Shown in pieces: positions 1-32,336 of a DNA stretch of 64,000 bases. The notes below the pieces were generated by a model. The model did no database searches. It saw nothing but the letters and a program-made list of their open reading frames with translations, and was not told the origin of the DNA. The DNA is taken from assembly GCF_041146795.1 (NCBI RefSeq), contig NC_135185.1, positions 22,278,529-22,342,528 on the forward strand. Direction: 5' to 3'. The stretch comes from Maylandia zebra (Eukaryota > Chordata > Actinopteri > Cichliformes > Cichlidae). The position numbers and the translations under genes were made by a program. The stretch's first letter is position 1; every line of letters begins with the position of its first letter.

Positions 1-1894
1 ACTTTTAAAATGATCTTGTCCCCATACTGTGAAGATTCTTTTTTAAACCAGCCCTAGTTAGAATAACTCTAGAGACAGAGCTAATGGAGTAGTGAGGTGT
101 TCTGAGGCTGGTTGGGAGTAAATCCCCCTTTCTTGCGCCCTTGCCGCTTGTTTCCTAAACACCAATCAGCTGCGTGTAGTCCTATTAATCAAGTGAACAA
201 AAATCCATAATCACAGTATCAATACTACCATAAATTCATAGGAAAAACACAAAAGAAAAATATGTATGTGAATACTTTTTTTGTACGTTTGTTTTTTTTT
301 GGCCAAAGATGGTGTACCACAGAGCGTTTCTGTACAGGAGTGTTTTGTGTATATGTATTTACAAACAGATATACACAAACATTTGCAGACTTTAGTGTGT
401 TTTCTGTGAAAGGTTCATAACCACCCCTTCCTCTAAATCACTCAACATTAAGCAATCTTTTTTTTTTCTTTTTATAAACAAAGTGACTATACAGTTAAAA
501 AAAAAAACAAATTAAGGAAAGTAAACAGAAGCACCTCCCATTATAGGAAGTGTGTCTGATTGGACGGCTGAGTGATGTCATCAGATGTTACCGCATGGAT
601 TCTACTCGTGCCTTAGAGTGCGGGCACTGCAGCTTTTTTTGTTTTTGTGGAATTAAGCTACTCGCAGCCCGAGCTGCAGATGTGCTCTGAACACTGATGA
701 CATCAGCTCCCCTCCGCTTCCACCAATCAGAGCAGAGCCTCATTGAAAGCAGCTGTCCTCTCACCCGCTACTTAGTGTCTCATAATGGGGCATTGGGTGG
801 GTACCAGTGGAGCCAGATTCACTGATGATACTTTGGAAGATTGTTCCTGTGAATCCATATAGATAACATCTGGAGGAGGGAAGCATGTGATCAACTTAAA
901 CATAAAAAAGAAAAAGATCTTAAAAGGACACCTATTGTCATGTAAATTTCTGGTTGCTTCTTTAAATTTTTGTCGCCTTGCAAAATTTTCTTACAACCAC
1001 TCCATTTAATCATACTTGTTAAATACATTAAAAAGTGTTTGTTTGTTTTTTTACAAATCTCAGCAATTAACAGATTTTGATTAGCCATCTCCTGCTCCCC
1101 TCCCTCCTCCCCCCTTCATGTTTTAAGTGTTTACATATGCATTTACTTCATAATATATATTTTTTTCTATTTTTTGTGATTGCGATGCTCACACTGGTGG
1201 GTACATTCATAGACGCAAGATGGAGACAGAATCCTCAGTCCCGTCCCCCACCGAGTCGCTCTGAAGTATCTCTCAGGTCCTCGGATTGTGTCAGAAAATA
1301 TGGAACTCTGTTAATTCCACACTGGCAGGAGCGTGGAAAGGAGACGACGGAGAATCTGCTCTCGCACTGCTGAAGGTAAACTCCGAAGGGCCAGGGGGTA
1401 TGATGCCGCTATTCACCGAAACACAGATCCTCTCTAATCAATGATGCCCCCAATACACAAACACGCACTCACACCAAAATCCCCTCCAGTCACTGTATAG
1501 CTCGTGTGAAAGGTTTGTGTGCCAGAGCCAGCAGCCGGGGCCAAATCCACACCCACACACACAGAGCAGCTTTGGGAGGACTGAAGACTAACACAGCAAG
1601 CTGCCGAGAGGAGGAGGAAGAGGCTTTGGTGAAAGAAGAGGGGCAACGTCTGCAGGTGGGAGGATCTGTGGGTTCACTGTACTGGGAGAAAGGGGGAGAA
1701 AAAAAACAAACAAAAAAAACGGTTCTGTTGGGGGAGGGATTGTGTGCGTGCATGCGAGCACATCTGCGGCTGTGTGTGTTTGTGTATGTGAGCTGGAGTG
1801 ATGTGCTGTGTAATGCATGTGGAGCTGACGGCACATTCCCAAAGAGGTGTGCATTTGTGCAGTGGGGGAGGAGATGTGCGTCGCATTTGAGCCC
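1..1894 (-). other. gna11 3' UTR and downstream flank
   Basis: This stretch follows the gna11 stop codon (1895-1897) on the minus strand. No conserved coding exon was recognised; the overlapping open frames at 1434-1997 are on both strands, low-complexity and match no family I know. A possible minus-strand ATTAAA poly-A signal lies at 1005-1010; no AATAAA was seen. The true end of the transcript cannot be fixed from sequence alone. Confidence 0.5.
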
Positions 1895-21146
<19,252 letters not shown>

Positions 21147-23407
21147 TCAATTATTTTTCTTATTTTGCTCTTCAAAATAGTCACAGAAGAGCTGCCTGAC
21201 TTCCTCATTATTACTTTGGTTCATGCTAGTAGAGAGAAGCTGTTTGTGGCTGGGTTGGGGACTCTCTGCCTCGGCCACCTCCACCTGCCACTCCGCTTTA
21301 AATGCGTCTCCGTGAGACTCGCACATGTTGTGCAGAATGCAGCAAGCCAGGATCATGGTGGGCACCACGTCCAGTCCGCAGTCGTTCCTCTTGCTGAGGC
21401 ACTGCCAGCGTGCCCTCAGCCGCAGCAGCGCCTCCTGAGACACACGCAGCGCTCGGGCAAGCCGTCCATTAAACAGCTGCTGCTGCTCCGTCAGTGCCGC
21501 GTGACTCGCCGTCCTGCCCTGTTCCTCAGGATAGGCCTTCATCAGCCAGCTCTGGAGCGGGTAACAGGCCTCACCCAGCAACACATACCTGGATGTGATA
21601 AATGAGTGTCATTTATTTAATGCCTGGAACACCTGAAATAGACAAAAACACTCAACACTACTACATTTCACAGTTTGCAAATTTGCATTATCTTTATTGG
21701 CCAGCAGGTGGCAACATTAAAAAGACGTGCTGTTGTACAGAAGTTTATAGGAAAACAAGCTTAGGTTTCCTTTGCCCTGTGACCTCAGTAAATATAAGAG
21801 TCAGAAAAGAGGATTATAGTGTCCTTGGGTTCAAAACATCAATGTGGCAACAATAAAAATGGTCATCCAACTAAAGGATGACATCACAGTGTCTACATTT
21901 GCTTGTTACACAAAGGCCATGTGAAAACCTGACATACATGAGGAAAAAAACAACTTGAATGCCTGAAAAATGTGACTGAATTTCTTCTGTTAACTCTACC
22001 TGAGTGATTTTCCCATGAAGGTAGGTGGCGGGGCAGGTGAGAGTCCACCCTCGGCGGCTGTTGCCCATAGCGAAGAGTTCTGTAAGATCTCAGCTGGATC
22101 TGTCCCGCCTGGGAAACTGGCACATACATCCCAGAAGTGCCCCCGACCGCTAACAGCCACCTAAAACAGTGAAGGCACACAGAGGCAAACAGTCGGACTC
22201 TGATTGGATAACCCGCAAGCTTGTAATTGCAGTGACATAAATGGGCGCTTTCGTCACCTGCGACATGACTGAGAGCCAGCCGGCGGGGTTGGCGTAGTCA
22301 GACGCGTTGTTTGATGGGGTGATAATAGCTGTGTGGAGTGTTGCTATAGCAGCGACGCAGTGAGGGAAACCCCAGTGAGACAGGAACAGCTGAGCTGAAT
22401 CCTCCAGCTCCTGCTCACCTGGCGATCGGAGGTAGATGGAGCTGAGGAGCGCCACGATGGCGTGACACATGTCTCTAACGCACCTGCACACGGTCGACTT
22501 CCCCACACCGAACAAGGCGCTGATGGTGCGGTACTCGATGTTGGATGCCAGGCGCCACAAAGCTACAGCTACACGCTTCTCCACGGGCAGTGCCAGGCGG
22601 AAACTGGTGTCCCGTCGAGCCAGGCGGGGCCTCAGCTTGTCGCAGAGGTAGAAGAACGTCTCTCGGTTCATGCGAAACTTATCCAGCCAATCAGAGGGCT
22701 GGAATTCTGTCATGACAACCCGCTCCCACCAGTCTGTGCTTGGAGTGGTGGTCCAGGGACGAGTGCGGATGCGGGCATTGGAGCGGACGCCTCCCGCTAT
22801 CATCATCTACAGAGACAAACATAAAAACAAAATTAAAATTACTTCCCTCTGAAATATCCAAAATCTGTCACATTTTTTAACATAATGTTTGCTTTTTTTT
22901 GATCCCAGCAGTAGTTATTCAATCAGATAATTTTTTAAATTCATATTTACCACAAAGGTAATTTTAGTGATCTATTAAGTCAGCACCTTTTTGGCAAGCC
23001 CCTTGTTTTAAACATGCTGCCGTTGATATAGCAGAAAATTTGAGGATATTGTATTCTTGGACTCATGTAATAACATGTCAACATTTAATATGGTTTTGGC
23101 ACAATCAAATGGTTAAACTGAGTTTACCCATGTAACAAAATATTATTTTCCAGTACATTATGTAATAACTGGGGAGATATGAAGTTGGTCCTAGTGATGA
23201 AGTTTACAGATTTTTTGATAGTTGTCAAATTTAAATTGTTGCTCATTTGATATACAAATGCAAATGGTGAAGCAGATTTTTTAGAAATATACACTATAAA
23301 GCTTATTACATTATTATTACATAACACATTTATTAGAGCACCACCCAATGTAAGTTTATGCCACAGCTATGCTACATTAACAGTACTGGTAAATACCAAA
23401 AACATAG

Positions 23408-23484
<77 letters not shown>

Positions 23485-24406
23485 TACACATACAAACATA
23501 ACATAACAAAACATTACATAAAAATATATATACATACATATATAAAATTTCCTGCAAGGGTTAATCCACCAATATGCACAAGGTCTTTCATCAAAATGAT
23601 CTATTTACGTTGTAATATTATACTAACCAGAAATTCTGAGTTAGAGATGGCAAAAAATAACACAAAAAACCTTCTTGTGTCAGTAACAATCTTCCATACT
23701 TGTACTTGTTTTCAGTGTAATGTTGTTTATTTGATGACTATCTTTTTCATTATCCCAACATAATATCATCAAGGTTGCTGTGATTTGTAAAATATATCTG
23801 TATAAGTAGATATAGAAATTTCCCAAATATACCATAAAAACAAAAGTTTACAAGGGGAAAATCCAACAGCTGGTATCTGCATATCTGTCCTTTTTTTTTT
23901 AATGAATTAAACATTTCAGAAAATGTAACACCCTATTTAACAAGAACAAAAACCTGCATATAACAGACCTAATTCATAGCTAATGGACAGCTGTTAGCAG
24001 CTTGACTGTGGCTGCTCTGACATATTTTCAAGTTTAAATGCAGGTAGGCCCACAGTCTCTGGTTTTAGTGCTTTTATATGACTGTAAATGTGAGATTTAA
24101 GAGTTTTGAAGTGTTGGTCGTGTACAACGTGACTTTATTAAAAGCCTTGACGTTTTGCAGACAGATAATACACTATATTAGTTAAGAGCACTTGACATGT
24201 TGATGTGTTATTATTTTAAGCCCCTATAGAGGGGGACTGACCATGAGCATCCTCCTCTGTCTCTGGAAGAAGTACTGGCGGTGTCTGATGCGTCTTTGGA
24301 TCTCGTTGCGTCTCTGAATGTTTGCGTCGTTTATGTCTCTCATGCGCTTCAGCAGCATGTAAGTCACGAGAAACATCAAAGAGCGCAGCTGCTCCTCCTC
24401 TTCCAT
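21147..24406 (-). CDS. HARBI1-like transposase-derived protein (DDE_Tnp_4 family), 438 aa, catalytic residues apparently lost
   Basis: Four minus-strand exons: 24242-24406, 22258-22806, 22000-22160, 21147-21588. They total 1317 bp (438 codons plus stop) with phases 0, 0 and 2. The first exon encodes a basic, Arg-rich N-terminus starting MEEEEQLRSLMFLV. The second carries a helix-turn-helix-like segment (RTISALFGVGKSTVCRCV) typical of the PIF/Harbinger family. The rest matches the nuclease fold: CVAAIATLHTAI, GRGHFWDVCASFPGG, LLGEACYPLQSWL, and LACCILHNMCESHGD near the end. Where active family members have Asp in IDG, Asp in GD and Glu in the ERAFG helix, this protein reads IAT, GE and a Gln-containing SQEAL. 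No terminal repeats flank it. It is best read as a domesticated, non-catalytic protein, perhaps DNA- or protein-binding; function unknown. The first donor, ATG|GTCAGT, is non-ideal. Confidence 0.82.
23409..23478. repeat. Compound (CA)n-(TA)n microsatellite
   Basis: A CA tract runs into a TA tract inside the first intron of the HARBI1-like gene. Confidence 0.95.
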
Positions 24407-26345
24407 TATTCCAGCTTTACCCGGGAGGCGACACTACTGCGGGTAACATGTCAGCCTGGTTAAAGTACAGCCTCTCTCATTCCACTTCCGCTTTCTGCTT
24501 GTTTATGTCTGGGTGTGAGTGGTGCTGCCATCCAGTGGCTGTCAAGACGAGTAGGGTACTGCACATCTCTCAGTGCTGATGAAGCTCTGTATATTGTTTT
24601 AGCATTCAGGGTTGTAGTGCTTTGGAAACAGTGATGTAAGCATCTGACATTCTTCGAGACTGACAGAAACTGGTTATCATTAGGTACTAGAAACGGGTTC
24701 ACCGATGTCTCTTCCACACTCTTGAAACTTTGCAGAGAGACATGGAAAACCTTCTTTTGACAGGACATGCAGACGTGCCATCCTGGAGGAGCTGGACTAC
24801 CTGTGCCGCGTGAATCCAAGTACCGTCTCATGCTACCACTAGGAGCGTTGATAGGAAGGATAAGGAGAGTGCAATAGTCTTTGTTCTTCAAAATATTTCA
24901 TATTAGGGGTTGTCTTGTTGCCACTCTGTGGCGACTTTTGCGACTTTCATTTGCACCAAAGCAGGTGAAATGGACTCACAGTGGTTTATACTTCCTAACT
25001 GGACAGAATAATATCCCTGAAGTGTGTTGTGTTGTCTCTCTACACTCCCCAGTGATCTTTTACTTTGTAATTTAAAAGTTCATTTAACATCAAACCTCTT
25101 CAATGTGTAGACAGCGTATTTGATGCTTTACTGTTAAGACATCTACAGGAAGCGGTGTCTGAAAAGGGCTGGGAAAATCATCAAAGACCCCAGTCACCCA
25201 TCACATGGACTCTTCACCCTCCTGCCCTCTGGGAGGCGCCACAGGAGCCTCCGGACTAAGACCACCAGGTACCGGAACAGCTTCTTCCCCACAGCTGTCA
25301 GACTCCTGAACTCTGCCTCCTGACATCTGACCCACGTTAAACTCATGGACTGAACATACACACACCCACAATGGACAACTGTACCCTCAAACACAATAAT
25401 AACATGGACTGAACCACCACTCACAACCACTAGCACTTTATATAGCCTCTGTAGAAACTATCTACACCCTCACTTATCTTAACTGCACTAATGTATAGCT
25501 CTGTGTAAATAATCATTCTGTACATTCGATAATCTTTAATCCTACAACTGTTTACAACTTGCATAGTTCCCATTTCTGTATAGCTGTATATCCCAGATTC
25601 TGTAAAGTTATTTATTTCATTTCATATTCTGTATAGTTTTTCATATTTATATCCTGTTCATATCCTGTACATAGCTTGTACTCACTACAGCCTGTACATA
25701 CTTATAGTTATAGAATATTCACAACATACTTCATACCGTGTACATTATAACATACCATAATAGACCCATTTCTGTAATATACTCACATATCTATATTATT
25801 GCTAATATATATTGTAATATATCTATATCACTAAAGCACTTCTGGATGGATGCAAACTGCATTTCGTTGCCCTGTACCTGTGCATGTGCAATGACAATAA
25901 AGTTGAATTCTATTCTATTCTATTCTATTCTATTCTATTCTATCTGGCAATGTTTTCTCTATGTAAGTCATACATGATGAATGATGTTATATTGTGTACA
26001 CATTAAACAAAAATAGTTCAGTACTATCCTAAATGCTTCTTCCTGCACTGCCTTTTGTGTTCAGTATAGCCTCAGTGAATGACAAAAAGTGAGCTATTTA
26101 AAAGAGGACCATTTATTACAGCAGTGTTTATTTCACTAGTAATGCTCTCTGCTCCAAGCATTTCAATAAATAGGTTCAAAAACAGTGACTCTCTGTCAGA
26201 AGAAATACTGATTTCGAGGAATAGGAACTCCTGTTTTGCAAAAAGAACTCCAGTGTGCAGTTCCTCAATAGTGCTATGAATAGTGAAAAAACAACATGTT
26301 TTCGACTGGACTTGCTGAGTGTAATGTGAGCCTTAAGAGGAGATG
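24407..26345. other. Intergenic: HARBI1-like 5' flank and truncated LINE
   Basis: The first part is the presumed promoter of the HARBI1-like gene. A truncated LINE occupies about 25140-25943. Nothing else was recognised. The 143-codon open frame at 24460-24891 lacks an ATG at its 5' end and resembles no family I know. Confidence 0.6.
25140..25943 (+). mobile_element. 5'-truncated LINE (L2/CR1-Rex1-like) with (ATTCT)n tail
   Basis: An open segment encodes the C-terminus typical of fish LINE ORF2 (KRAGKIIKDPSHPSHGLF, then LPSGRRHRSLRTKTTRYRNS and a stop at about 25321-25323). It is followed by an AT-rich 3' UTR, ACAATAAAGTTGAATT and a terminal (ATTCT)n repeat. Only the last 60 or so codons of the ORF remain, the usual result of incomplete reverse transcription. 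Confidence 0.8.
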
Positions 26346-26360
26346 ATGTCTGTGCAGGTG

Positions 26361-26366
26361 TTTATT
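26361..26366 (-). terminator. Probable tpgs1 poly-A signal (AATAAA)
   Basis: TTTATT on the plus strand reads AATAAA on the minus strand, about 105 bp past the tpgs1 stop codon. Confidence 0.6.
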
Positions 26367-26470
26367 ACTGAATAACAGTAAGGTTAGAGGTTACAGAAGG
26401 TGAATATTAGCGAATCATTTACATGTGGATATGCTTTAGATTCTTGTACATTCTTCAGTCATACAAAGAC

Positions 26471-28555
26471 TTAGGACACAACTTTCACTCGAGTGATGAA
26501 CAACTCTGCAGCTGCGTTTTCAAACTCTTTTGCATCCATGTTTCCGCCAGGCCCCTGTGTCTGTGCACCAGCCATGGCCTGAGCCAGCTTGCAGGGAGAG
26601 ATCTTGGCACTGGCCTCGAGGTAGCGGATAGCCTTCACATTAGCTTCAGGGCAGGAATTCACTTTAGTGTTTGCGTTGGCACAGTAGTTTGTGTCAGAGC
26701 CCTGGGAAGTCTCTAGCGCTTCTTTCAAGGTCCCCAGTACGGCCAGGCACAACACCCGAGAGGCAGTGCCCTCACCTGGGCAGCACACCTCGGCGTAAAG
26801 CCTTTGAGCCTGTCGGATGTAGTCTGAGAAAACGGCACACGTGAGCACGCCATGACGGAAGACATCATAGGGGACGGCTTCATGGTCGTGACAATGGAGG
26901 CGTCGCAGGAGGGGAGCAGAGGTGGATGCAGGGACTCCACCCTCGCTGCACAGGCATTGCAAGGTCTGAGTGTAGAGGCCGCCTCTCACTCCTCCTCCTC
27001 CAGCGGGGCTGTCGGTGCAGGGGCCATCGGGGCCTTCAGAAAACTCTCCTGCACATGTTTGAGGTCCAGTGAGGTTTAGGAGGTCGTAGGCCACACGGAC
27101 GTTGTTGCTGAATGCTGATCTGAGGAGAAAGGTGGAATAAAAGAGATCAAATTATTCTTTAGTCTGTAGCAGAGTTATTACAGTTTCATATTTTCTGATT
27201 AGTTTTTATTTTTATTTCATTTGGATTCTTTGTTTTTAATTCAGTTTAGTTTTAGTTAGTTTCCAGAGTGGAAGTTGTCTCAGTTTAGTTTTTATTGTTT
27301 TAAAATGTTCACTTTAAATTTGTTTTCTATTACCTTTAGCTTTATTTTTAGTCTTTTTAATTATTATTTTGTGGATGGCATATGTCACAGGAAAGACTCG
27401 GGGAAAATCAGTACAAATATTACATTAAAAACATTTTTGAAAGCAGTTGACACACAGTCTCATAGACATCCAGACTCTGAATAAACATGCCTATCAGTGC
27501 CTCGTCAGGCAAGTTGTAATAACATTTTACCAGACTAAGAAATATAATGATATTTTCTCTATATTTCTTTTATTCTAATTAATTTTCCAAATCCACAAAA
27601 TTGTTTCAATTTTGTTTAGTTTTCCTTTCATTTTATCACTGCAGGAAATAAATCATAATCAGGAGAGAGATGATAGAGCAGTTTCTTACGTCTCTAAACC
27701 AGAACACTACGGTGGGCTGTAAGGACTAATGAATATGCAAATAATGGATATACGGCATTAAAAAAAAGCCTGTTTCTGGAGAAAGATGACTTTACAAATA
27801 TTAGTTAAAATCTAAATACTTCTAAAGCTGTTGAATAGAGCTTATAAAGGGAAGAACGTTAATGTGAGGAACAAATTCGTTTGACATGTATGTTCCACCC
27901 TGTTGCTGAAAAACATACAGCACGTTGTCCATCACCATACTTTTACTTACATTCATTTATTTTTAAAATTCCAAAGGAAAACAAAATCAAGAGAATAAAA
28001 GAGAACATGAGAATCAAACAGACTATTAAGCATTAGTCAGTCTGATAGTCTGACAGAGTTTTTCCCGTAAAAATAATATAATATAATACAATAGCTGCTC
28101 TTCTAAATACTGATATGTATTATGTTTGAAAATTCAACAGTTCTCCGTCAATACACACTGCTTTCATCCGCATTGCTGTCGAATATAAGACCATAAACCT
28201 CTGTATTTTGTCCGGACCTCTGGGAGTGATGGGCCAGCCGCAGGTGCCACAGAGCCCGGTTGAGACGCTGCTGCTCCTGCGCTCCTGCGCTCACAGTGCC
28301 GGTGTTCACCTGCTCCTCGTCGCCGCAACCACCCGAGCCGGCGGCTGTCACGGATGCGAGGTTGCAGAAGTGGTCTGCAAGGAACCCGATGGGATCGTCT
28401 GATCTGGCTTCGACCATTTTGAGGATAGCTCCGCGGAGCAGGTCTCCCACCCCTGCCTGTGACAGAAACTCCCTGTCGCTGTCCGATTTGGTGGCTTTAC
28501 CCGCGGGCATCCCCGGAGGATTAACCCCGGACCGGCGTTTCTCCTTGTCCGCCAT
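26471..28555 (-). CDS. tpgs1: Tubulin polyglutamylase complex subunit 1, 328 aa
   Basis: Non-catalytic subunit of the TTLL1-containing complex that adds glutamate chains to tubulin in cilia, sperm flagella and neuronal microtubules. Two minus-strand exons, 28218-28555 and 26471-27119, total 987 bp. The start was taken as MADKEKRR; an upstream in-frame frame extension exists but resembles human TPGS1 less. Residues 29-63 (EFLSQAGVGDLL to PIGFLADHF) look like the DPY-30/RII-alpha dimerisation-docking motif. The exon junction falls in RALWHLRLAHHSQR|SAFSNN, as in the human protein (ALWHLRLAHHSQRAAFNNN). Later conserved blocks are APLLRRLHCHDHEAVPYDVF and the end AAELFITRVKVVS. It is longer than human TPGS1 (290 aa) through a central insertion and a Cys/Asn-rich stretch. 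The donor AG|GTCCGG is weak. Confidence 0.92.
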
Positions 28556-29559
28556 TACTGTTGACGTCCCGTGTCGCAGCAACGGCAGCGGAAGTGATGA
28601 AAACCCGGTTGGCGTTCAAGAAAACGTCGCAAAATTAAACCACCTCTTTGTCTGGCTCGTTGTAAACAATATACAAGTCGACTGTTTATTCTACCACTCA
28701 CATCACATCAAAAGGCATTCTTAAAACAAAAATATAAACATATTCAAAAAAAAAATATTTAATTAAATTCCACATGCACATATTCAAGAATAGGGTACAT
28801 TTTCAGTTGGCTTACAATGGGATTGTGATTTCATGTATAGGAAAAAGGCACTTATATGATTGCATGTGTGAATGAGACCTGTGGTTAGAAAATCCTCTGA
28901 GTGCTTATACAGAGTGGATAAGTGCTATGTAAGTAGTGCTTTAAATGTTTATTTTAGAGTTCATTTTGCTACTGGTAGGTTCAAAGGAGATATCAGCTGT
29001 TTAGAAATGACAGCCAATAATATTATTCTTGATGTAACTGAAAAATTTGGCTTGATTTATTTATATTCAAGAAAATATATAGTATATTTATATTATTTAT
29101 TATATATTTATATTTCGGTTCCTTCAATGGATGTGACAAGAACAGAAGTCACATGACCATTGCTGTACTCACCGAGTGACCCAAAGGGACAGGTTTGTTT
29201 TATGAGAATACAAAAAATGCTGATATATATTAGAACAAGTGATGCAGTTTGTTAAAATAGATGTGCATGTATTCTTTTTATTTAAAGATAAGATTAGTTG
29301 ACCAATACATTTTTAATTTTCCAACACTAAATGTCTAAAATATGGCTGTGGGACAAAGCAAATATAACAAAACATTACATAAAAAGTGTAGTTTTATGTA
29401 GTTTTTCATGTTAAAAAATAGCAACTTATCTGTGATTACATTTTTTGTATATATATATTTAATGGTACTTTTGTATTTTAGTGCATGTGCAGCAGATTTG
29501 ATTTTACTTTGGCTTTACGCTATAAAAGATAAAAGTATACATACCTGCTCAAAAATAGA

Positions 29560-30690
29560 CTAATAATAGCCAGTCTTGTTAATGATCTCACTGAGGGGGT
29601 TCAGGCCTATGCAGAACAGCAGTGGGGACAGAGCATCTCCTTGGTAGATCCCGCACTTGATGGTGACTTGTGCTATGGGCTTGGAGTTGGCCTCTAGTGT
29701 TGTACGCCACATCCCCATTGAGTTCCTGATGAAGGCTCTTAGGGTCCCATTGATCTTGTACAATTCTAGGCATTCCAGTATCCAGCTGTGGGGCATTGAG
29801 TCATAGGCCTTCTTGTAATCAATCCAGGCAGTGCACAGGTTGGTCAGTCTGGTCTTGCAGTCTCGGCTGATTGTTCTGTCTACCAGTAGCTGGTGTTTTG
29901 CGCCTCTGGTATTCTTGCCAATTCCTTTCTGTGTCCCGCTCATGTATTGACCCATGTGCCTGTTCATCTTAGCCGATATGATGCCTGACAGGAGCTTCCA
30001 TGTAGTACTGAGGCAGGTTATTGGTTGGTAGTTGGAGGGGACCGGTCCCTTCTTGGGGTCCTTGGGGATCAGGACCGTCCGGCCTTCAGTTAGCCATTCC
30101 GGGTGTCTCTCGTTAACTAGCAGCTGGTTCATTTGTGCTGCCAGACGCTCGTGGAGTGCAGTCAGCTTCTTCAGCCAGTAGGCATGAACCATGTCGGGCC
30201 CTGGTGCTGTCCAACTCTTCATACTGGAGACCCTTTCTTGGATATCTGCCACTGTGATGGTTACTGGACCCTGTTCAGGGAGGTCGCTGTGGTCTGCCCT
30301 CAGATCCTCTAGCCACTGAGCATTGCCGTTATGGGTTGCATCCTTCTCCCATATGCTCTTCCAGTATTGCGCCGTCTCCAGCCTTGGTGGTGCTGTTCTC
30401 TTATTGTTCCCTTGCCACTGAGAGTACACCTTTGCTGGTTCTGTGGAGAACAGCTGGTTTATTCTCCTGCCTTCTATCTCTCTGGTGTACCTCCTCAAGC
30501 GGCTGGCCAAGGCTGTGAGTCTTTGCTTGGCAGTTTCCAAGGCCTCAGGTATGGACAGCTTGCTGTATTTCTTAGGCACCTTATTTGTCGCACCTTTCTG
30601 CAACTCCGTTAGTTGGCTAACCTCCCTCCGTGCTACTTTGATCTTGCCCTCTAGCCTCCTTCTCCATGGAGAAGGAGGCTAGAGCACTAA
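29560..30690 (-). mobile_element. Truncated LINE reverse transcriptase, Rex6/Dong (R4)-like
   Basis: One uninterrupted minus-strand frame of about 370 codons carries RT domain landmarks: [15 protein letters not shown]-type linker, SSMKSWTAPGPDMVHAYW, RTVLIPKDPKKGPVPSNYQP, CTAWIDYKKAYDSMPHSWI (RT motif A), and GIYQGDALSPLLFCIGLNPL (RT motif B). The frame stops just before the YMDD-type catalytic motif C, so the 3' half with the endonuclease is missing. The first codon in the open frame is not ATG, so it is truncated at the 5' side as well. The lack of internal stops suggests a fairly young copy. Clade assignment is from memory. Confidence 0.85.
30649..30684. repeat. Perfect 36-bp palindrome at the LINE edge
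   Basis: CTCTAGCCTCCTTCTCCA is followed directly by its exact reverse complement, with no spacer. The left half belongs to the LINE coding frame (reverse strand); the right half runs into the TA microsatellite. Confidence 0.95.
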
Positions 30691-30709
30691 CAAGCTGATC
30701 TACAATATA

Positions 30710-30714
30710 TACAT

Positions 30715-30773
<59 letters not shown>

Positions 30774-30842
30774 CACACACACATACATATATATATATAC
30801 ATATATATACACACACATACATATATATATATACATATATAT

Positions 30843-30920
<78 letters not shown>
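30710..30920. repeat. (TA)n/(CA)n microsatellite, left part
   Basis: A mixed TA and CACA tract that the hAT element at 30921-31942 interrupts; it continues at 31943. The open frames within it are translations of simple repeat. Confidence 0.95.
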
Positions 30921-30924
<4 letters not shown>

Positions 30925-31942
30925 GCTGCCACAAACGATTATTTTGATAGTCAACTAGTCACCGATTATTTATGCGATTAGTCGACTAATCAGATCATCA
31001 TCCACTGGACATAAAACTACAGCTTATTGCACCAGCAGCATCTGCTCTTATATAACTATCATTAGCTTACAGCTTTAAGCTTTTAAGGTGCTAACTAAAA
31101 ATAAAGACAAGATGATAGTTTATTAAATTTTAATGAAATTTGCAGATTGTTTCGGTGAAGTTTAATAAACTCCTTGCTATCTAAAATATAACAGGACAAC
31201 GGAGTATATTCTCCAGCATCTCACACTTCTGATAATCAGCTGTCTGCTTGACGTTTATTCAGCTGTGTAAAAACTATAACTTTAATCTCAGACAAACCGA
31301 TTTACTCAGGAACAAATAAAATACAAAAAAAAAAAAAAAAAGCCAAACAACAACATTTTTAATTTATCTAAGTGACTCATATATTTAACCTGAGTAGCGA
31401 AAGACGGCGGTGGGTTTGAAAACAATTTGCCGGGAGTCCGGTGTTCTCACCGCGCTAGTGACCTAGCCCCCGGCTAGCTATCGAGCTAGTGGGTAACAGA
31501 CGTCTCCGAAAACGTCGGAGCGCTTTTGAAAATATGTGGTGTCCTGATAAACTGAGCCGATATTTGAGGTTTACACAGCTACATTCTCGCCTGAAAATAT
31601 GTTAAACGTTTATTTTGTGACCCAGAAAGAATAATAAGAGTAATATTAAAACTAACTAGCTGCCGCCATTGTTGGAAACTAAGCTGGGCCGCGCTATGAA
31701 TTCTGGGACACAGCTGCTTCTTCTTCTTCTTCTTCGGGGTTTAACGGCAGCTGGCATCCTTGTACATGCAGTGCTGCCATCTTCTGTTTCAGTCCGTTAT
31801 TACACTCTTAAATCCTGCTACTTATTCCTGCGTCTTTTGGGATCTTACAAAGCTTCAAACGACGCGTCGACTATTAAATCAGTCGTCGACGATTTTGATA
31901 GTCGACGTAATCGTGACTAGTCGACAAATCGTGGCAGCCCTA
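30921..31942 (+). mobile_element. Non-autonomous hAT DNA transposon, copy 1
   Basis: The ends are inverted: AGGGCTGCCACAAACGATTA on the left, ATCGTGGCAGCCCT on the right. Subterminal GTCGACTA-type motifs repeat in both arms. Flanks ATATATAT and TTATATAT fit an 8-bp target duplication, the hAT hallmark, although the site is itself a TA repeat. No transposase frame is present. The same family recurs inverted at 54414-55239. Confidence 0.85.
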
Positions 31943-32336
31943 TTATATATATATATATACACATATATATATACACATATATACACATATATACACATAC
32001 ATATATATACACATATATATACATACATATACACACATACATATACACACATATATATACACATATACACATACATACATATATATACATATACACACAT
32101 ATACATACACATATATATACACACATACACATATATACACACACATATACATATATATACATATACATATATATATACACACATACACATATATATATAC
32201 ACACATACACATATATATATACACACATACACATATATATATACACACATACACATATATATATACACACATACACATATATATATACACACATACACAT
32301 ATATATATACACACATACACATATATATATACACAC

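Noticed and set aside
22462-22852. Plus-strand open frames opposite the HARBI1-like exon 2
   Set aside because: They are shadows of the minus-strand coding exon.
24460-24891. A 143-codon minus-strand open frame upstream of the HARBI1-like gene
   Set aside because: It begins with TTG, not ATG, has no recognisable domain and lies in the promoter region; no splice partners were found.
28208-28724. Plus-strand open frames opposite tpgs1 exon 1
   Set aside because: They are mirror frames of a GC-rich coding exon; the minus strand matches TPGS1.
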